Source: Methanobacteriota archaeon (GTDB taxonomy: Archaea; Hydrothermarchaeota; Hydrothermarchaeia; Hydrothermarchaeales; BMS3B). Taken from it: a stretch of DNA of 7,696 nucleotides. The notes under the pieces are model-generated. The model saw only the letters and a list, made by a program, of their open reading frames with translations, was not told the origin of the DNA and did no database searches. The first letter of the stretch is position 1, and each line of letters starts with the position of its first letter. This document shows positions 5,787 to 7,696 of the stretch, one piece after another. Both the position numbers and the translations under genes were made by a program. Where the stretch lies: NCBI GenBank assembly GCA_003229935.1, contig QIGD01000103.1, forward strand, positions 1 to 7,696. The letters are read 5' to 3'.

Positions 5787-5888
5787 AAGACATGGTATGT
5801 AGTCTTATGAACAGTTATGAAAACCTGTGACCTTTTTGCCTGGAGATATTGAGACCTGATTGAATGTATTCTCCCCGATACACTCCGA

Positions 5889-5930
5889 TAATTATTTATT
5901 ATTACAGATAAAGGAATAGGCTATAAAGAG
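5889..5930 (+). promoter_or_regulatory. Candidate thyX promoter
   Basis: Two TATA-like elements lie upstream of thyX: ATAATTATTTATTATT at 5889-5904 and GCTATAAAG at 5920-5928. The first would give transcription start near 5920-5925 and a leader of about 40 bases; the second would start close to 5950, right at the Shine-Dalgarno. I prefer the first. The rest of 5791-5962 shows nothing else I can assign. Confidence 0.35.
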
Positions 5931-5962
5931 ATAGAAAGTAGTTAATAACAGGTGATAGCTTC

Positions 5963-6850
5963 ATGAACATTGAAATTAAAAATGTGAAAATCTTCAATAA
6001 CATATCCTTTGTTGCCCACTCAGCAAGGGTTAGCGGTGTTGGGAAAATTAAGAGTGAAGAAGGATTCAGAGACCCCACAGACAAAGAAATCTTTGCCATG
6101 ATACTTGAAAATGATTATTCATCAGCTCTCGAACACATTATATTTACCTTTGAAATTCATGGTCTCAGCAAAGGCAATTCTGCAGAACTTCTGGAACACA
6201 GAATTGCAAGTCACACTGGAAGGAGCACACGATATCAGAGTGAAGCAGACTTTGACTATACTCTTCCTCCAGCGATTTCTGATATATTGAATAAATATGG
6301 GTTATCTCAGCAAGATTACAAAAAAATGGTAGAGAAAGGAAATGTTAATTTAGATAATATAGAGAAAAAGGATATAGATATTCTCAATCTATATTCCAAA
6401 GTTATTCATACAAGTCGTTCTGTTTATAACTCTCTTCTTAAGTTAAAAGTACCAAAGGAAAGTGCCAGATATGCTCTACCCTTCTCTGTGCACACATCCT
6501 ATACCTATACAATAAACCTCAGAAGCCTTATAAATCTTTTAGGATTAAGACTGTGCGTAAGAGCCTCGCCTGAAATGAAATGCCTCGCATCGAAAATTTA
6601 CCTTGCAGTTAGAAAGGTTTTTCCTGAAATTGATAATGTGTGGTGCAGAGGTTATAACTTTGCTGTGTGCCCTGAAAATGAAGTCAGGGATTCACCCCAG
6701 GGAAAAGACTGTCCATTTAAAAATCCCGAGAATGATATTTTTATTCCAACAAAAAAACATATCAAAGCAGGAATTGAGCTGGAGCCCTTCAACAGAAAGA
6801 AATCCTTTAAGGCTAAAGAAGCTTTACTCAAAAAATGGAGTGAAATTTAG
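5963..6850 (+). CDS. thyX: Flavin-dependent thymidylate synthase ThyX
   Basis: The 295-residue enzyme makes dTMP from dUMP with methylene-tetrahydrofolate (or an archaeal pterin) as carbon donor, using FAD and NAD(P)H. Recognised by SALEHIIFTFEIHG (54-67), the ThyX motif region at 78-91 (EHRIASHTGRSTRY), ESARYALP (167-174) and NLRSL...LRL (185-197). The motif is normally R-H-R-x-x-S-x-x-x-x-S-x-R-Y; here H79, R80, S83, S88, R90 and Y91 are kept but the first arginine is glutamate. Residues 95-145 look like an insertion relative to short ThyX proteins, and a C-terminal extension carries cysteines 228, 236 and 250; together these explain the length, above the common 220-250. AGGTGAT at 5950-5956 sits 6 bases before ATG 5963. 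Transcribed divergently from amtB. Confidence 0.93.
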   Translation: MNIEIKNVKIFNNISFVAHSARVSGVGKIKSEEGFRDPTDKEIFAMILENDYSSALEHIIFTFEIHGLSKGNSAELLEHRIASHTGRSTRYQSEADFDYTLPPAISDILNKYGLSQQDYKKMVEKGNVNLDNIEKKDIDILNLYSKVIHTSRSVYNSLLKLKVPKESARYALPFSVHTSYTYTINLRSLINLLGLRLCVRASPEMKCLASKIYLAVRKVFPEIDNVWCRGYNFAVCPENEVRDSPQGKDCPFKNPENDIFIPTKKHIKAGIELEPFNRKKSFKAKEALLKKWSEI

Positions 6851-6857
6851 CTTACAA

Positions 6858-6872
6858 TTTTTACATGTTTTT
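6858..6872 (+). terminator. Weak oligo-T terminator after thyX
   Basis: Two T5 runs (6858-6862 and 6868-6872) begin 8 bases after the thyX stop. This fits archaeal oligo-T termination, although the runs are short. It would end the thyX transcript before the oppositely oriented sRNA. Confidence 0.4.
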
Positions 6873-6891
6873 AAAATTAATTTGTAATTTA

Positions 6892-6953
6892 AATGTCTCA
6901 GAGCTCATAGGGTTCATCACTGATCAGATCGCCCATCATTCATCATTGACATT
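6892..6953 (-). ncRNA. C/D box sRNA (2'-O-methylation guide)
   Basis: On the minus strand all elements of an archaeal C/D box guide occur in order: C box ATGATGA (6946-6940), 12-nt guide ATGATGGGCGAT (6939-6928), D' box CTGA (6927-6924), 3-nt spacer, C' box GTGATGA (6920-6914), 12-nt guide ACCCTATGAGCT (6913-6902), D box CTGA (6901-6898). The ends AATGTC (6953-6948) and GACATT (6897-6892) form a perfect 6-bp terminal stem. Such RNAs bind L7Ae, Nop5 and fibrillarin and direct methylation of the target base paired to the fifth guide nucleotide before D or D'. The D' guide can pair with the universal 16S rRNA CGCCCGUCA, placing the methyl group on C1402 (E. coli numbering). I could not assign a target to the D guide. 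A TATA box lies at the right distance upstream. Confidence 0.87.
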
Positions 6954-6976
6954 ACAGCAAAAATTCTTGCCCTTCG

Positions 6977-6987
6977 CAATATATTTT
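6977..6987 (-). promoter_or_regulatory. TATA box of the C/D box sRNA
   Basis: AAAATATATTG on the minus strand is centred about 29 bases upstream of the predicted sRNA 5' end (6953), close to the normal archaeal TATA-to-start spacing. It is directly adjacent to an IS605-type end at 6988. Confidence 0.55.
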
Positions 6988-7020
6988 GTGAACTACCCAC
7001 GACTAAAGTCGTTGGTTTTC
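6988..7020 (-). mobile_element. Solitary IS200/IS605-type right end
   Basis: On the minus strand this contains ACGACTTTAGTCGT (a perfect 5-bp stem around TTTA, 7012-6999), then GGGTAGTTCAC ending at 6988. It closely resembles the TnpB right end at 3190-3211 and shares its terminal TCAC. No transposase gene remains beside it; the adjacent sequence is a radC fragment. Confidence 0.55.
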
Positions 7021-7041
7021 TGCTATGTGTGTCATAAACTG

Positions 7042-7143
7042 CTATATAATCCCCCTCTCCTTCAGACTAACATAAGCCGAGTCTCCCACAATAATATGGT
7101 CAAGAACATCAATGCCTATTAGCCTAAATTTTGTTATATTCCA
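7042..7143 (-). pseudogene. radC: RadC C-terminal remnant
   Basis: The last ~33 codons of a RadC (JAB/MPN metalloprotease-like) gene: LIGIDVLDHIIVGD followed by AYVSLKERGII and a TAG stop at 7044-7042, matching the family's D-H-I-I-I-G ... S-L-K-E-x-G end. Upstream residues NITKF may be a further RadC piece (ITK) joined after a small deletion. The catalytic H-x-H...D part is absent, so the fragment is non-functional. It lies immediately after the integrase remnant on the same strand. Confidence 0.78.
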
Positions 7144-7165
7144 TAATCATTTCCTAGTTCTTTTC

Positions 7166-7616
7166 TCATACATTTACCTCCGTAAGTAGCCATTTTTGTG
7201 AATAGTAAATTATTCTTTCAGGTGGCAACTTTCTAAAAAGGCTTTAGCTGGTGCTTCCAGCTCATCGATTGAATTAAACAGAGATAGTTTCTGGGCTACA
7301 GCCCCATAAAACCTTTCCACTTTTCCGTTGGTTTGTGGGTGATTAACCCTTCCAATGATATGCTTTATACCATTAACTCTGAAATACCTTTCAAACTCAC
7401 ATTCGCCTCTGGTTTTCCTCTCACCATCATTAGCATAGAACTGTGAACCTCTATCAGTGAGAATGGCATCTGATAATCTATATTTCTTAATCCCTTCTTC
7501 CAGCACGGCAATAGCATTTTCAGTGGTGGCATTATCGAAGACTCCTAGGATACCATCAGGCGAGAAGCATCGTCAAGATATGCAATCAGCCACTTCTTCG
7601 ATGACTTTACGATATC
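7166..7616 (-). pseudogene. DDE integrase/transposase (IS481-type) remnant
   Basis: Three frames reconstruct the catalytic core of an rve-type transposase. The first (from 7616) reads DIVKSSKKWLIAYLDDASRL, with the first catalytic aspartate. A one-base loss near 7545-7547 leads to GVFDNATTENAIAVLEEG, then LTDRGSQF (second aspartate) and NHPQTNGKVERFYG (catalytic glutamate). At 7261-7264 FNSID runs directly into ELEAPAKAF, missing the ~18 residues (usually containing WYN and RPH) found here. A second one-base loss in the T-run at 7234-7238 moves the family tail FRKLPPERI out of frame; in its own frame this tail ends with a TGA at 7168-7166. The N-terminal helix-turn-helix part is absent, cut off by the IS605-type end at 7617. 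Inactive. Confidence 0.82.
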
Positions 7617-7660
<44 letters not shown>

Positions 7661-7696
7661 ACATTAAGTAATCATACAAAATCATTTAACTGTGAT

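Noticed and set aside
5724..5962. NrpR-type operator upstream of amtB
   Set aside because: No GGAA-N6-TTCC sequence is present in the interval.

Overview
The window looks like a piece of an archaeal chromosome, most likely from an anaerobic euryarchaeote with about 40% GC. Four things point this way. The genes are preceded by archaeal Shine-Dalgarno sequences (AGGAGGT, AGGTGAT) and AT-rich TATA-like boxes. There is a tungsten-type aldehyde:ferredoxin oxidoreductase. Thymidylate synthesis is by ThyX. Between thyX and the right-hand debris lies a textbook archaeal C/D box sRNA. I cannot name a genus from the sequence alone.

Layout. Bases 1-210 (minus) hold the first 70 codons of a gene that runs off the left edge; its last visible residues resemble the N-terminal PLMP/RRXRR region of IscB-type RNA-guided nucleases. 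It starts 17 bases after the stop of an aldehyde:ferredoxin oxidoreductase gene (228-2093, minus), whose C-terminal tail looks replaced. Bases 2094-2342 are intergenic and carry a probable promoter and three inverted repeats. Bases 2343-3312 are a decay zone: the C-terminal half of a frameshifted nitroreductase gene (minus) abuts the C-terminal half of a broken TnpB gene (plus). A 106-base MITE with TTTA target duplications sits in the last TnpB codon, followed by IS200/IS605-type end sequences.

The core of the window is a nitrogen-uptake operon on the minus strand: amtB (5723-4440), then glnK (4430-4092) with its Shine-Dalgarno overlapping the amtB stop, a T-rich terminator, and then a membrane-anchored NERD-domain protein (4058-3372). 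AmtB conducts ammonium and GlnK would gate it in response to nitrogen and energy status. The NERD protein's job is unknown. Divergent from amtB is thyX (5963-6850, plus).

Right of thyX is a second decay zone (6851-7696). On the minus strand it holds an apparently intact C/D box sRNA (6892-6953) with its own TATA box, an IS605-type right end, the last ~33 codons of radC, a frameshifted and internally deleted DDE integrase of IS481 type, and another IS605-type right end entering from beyond the window. The pattern is a conserved housekeeping block (amtB-glnK, thyX, sRNA) flanked by repeatedly invaded DNA. The strongest new observation is the sRNA. The most intriguing partial one is the IscB-like gene joined to the 3' end of the oxidoreductase gene.
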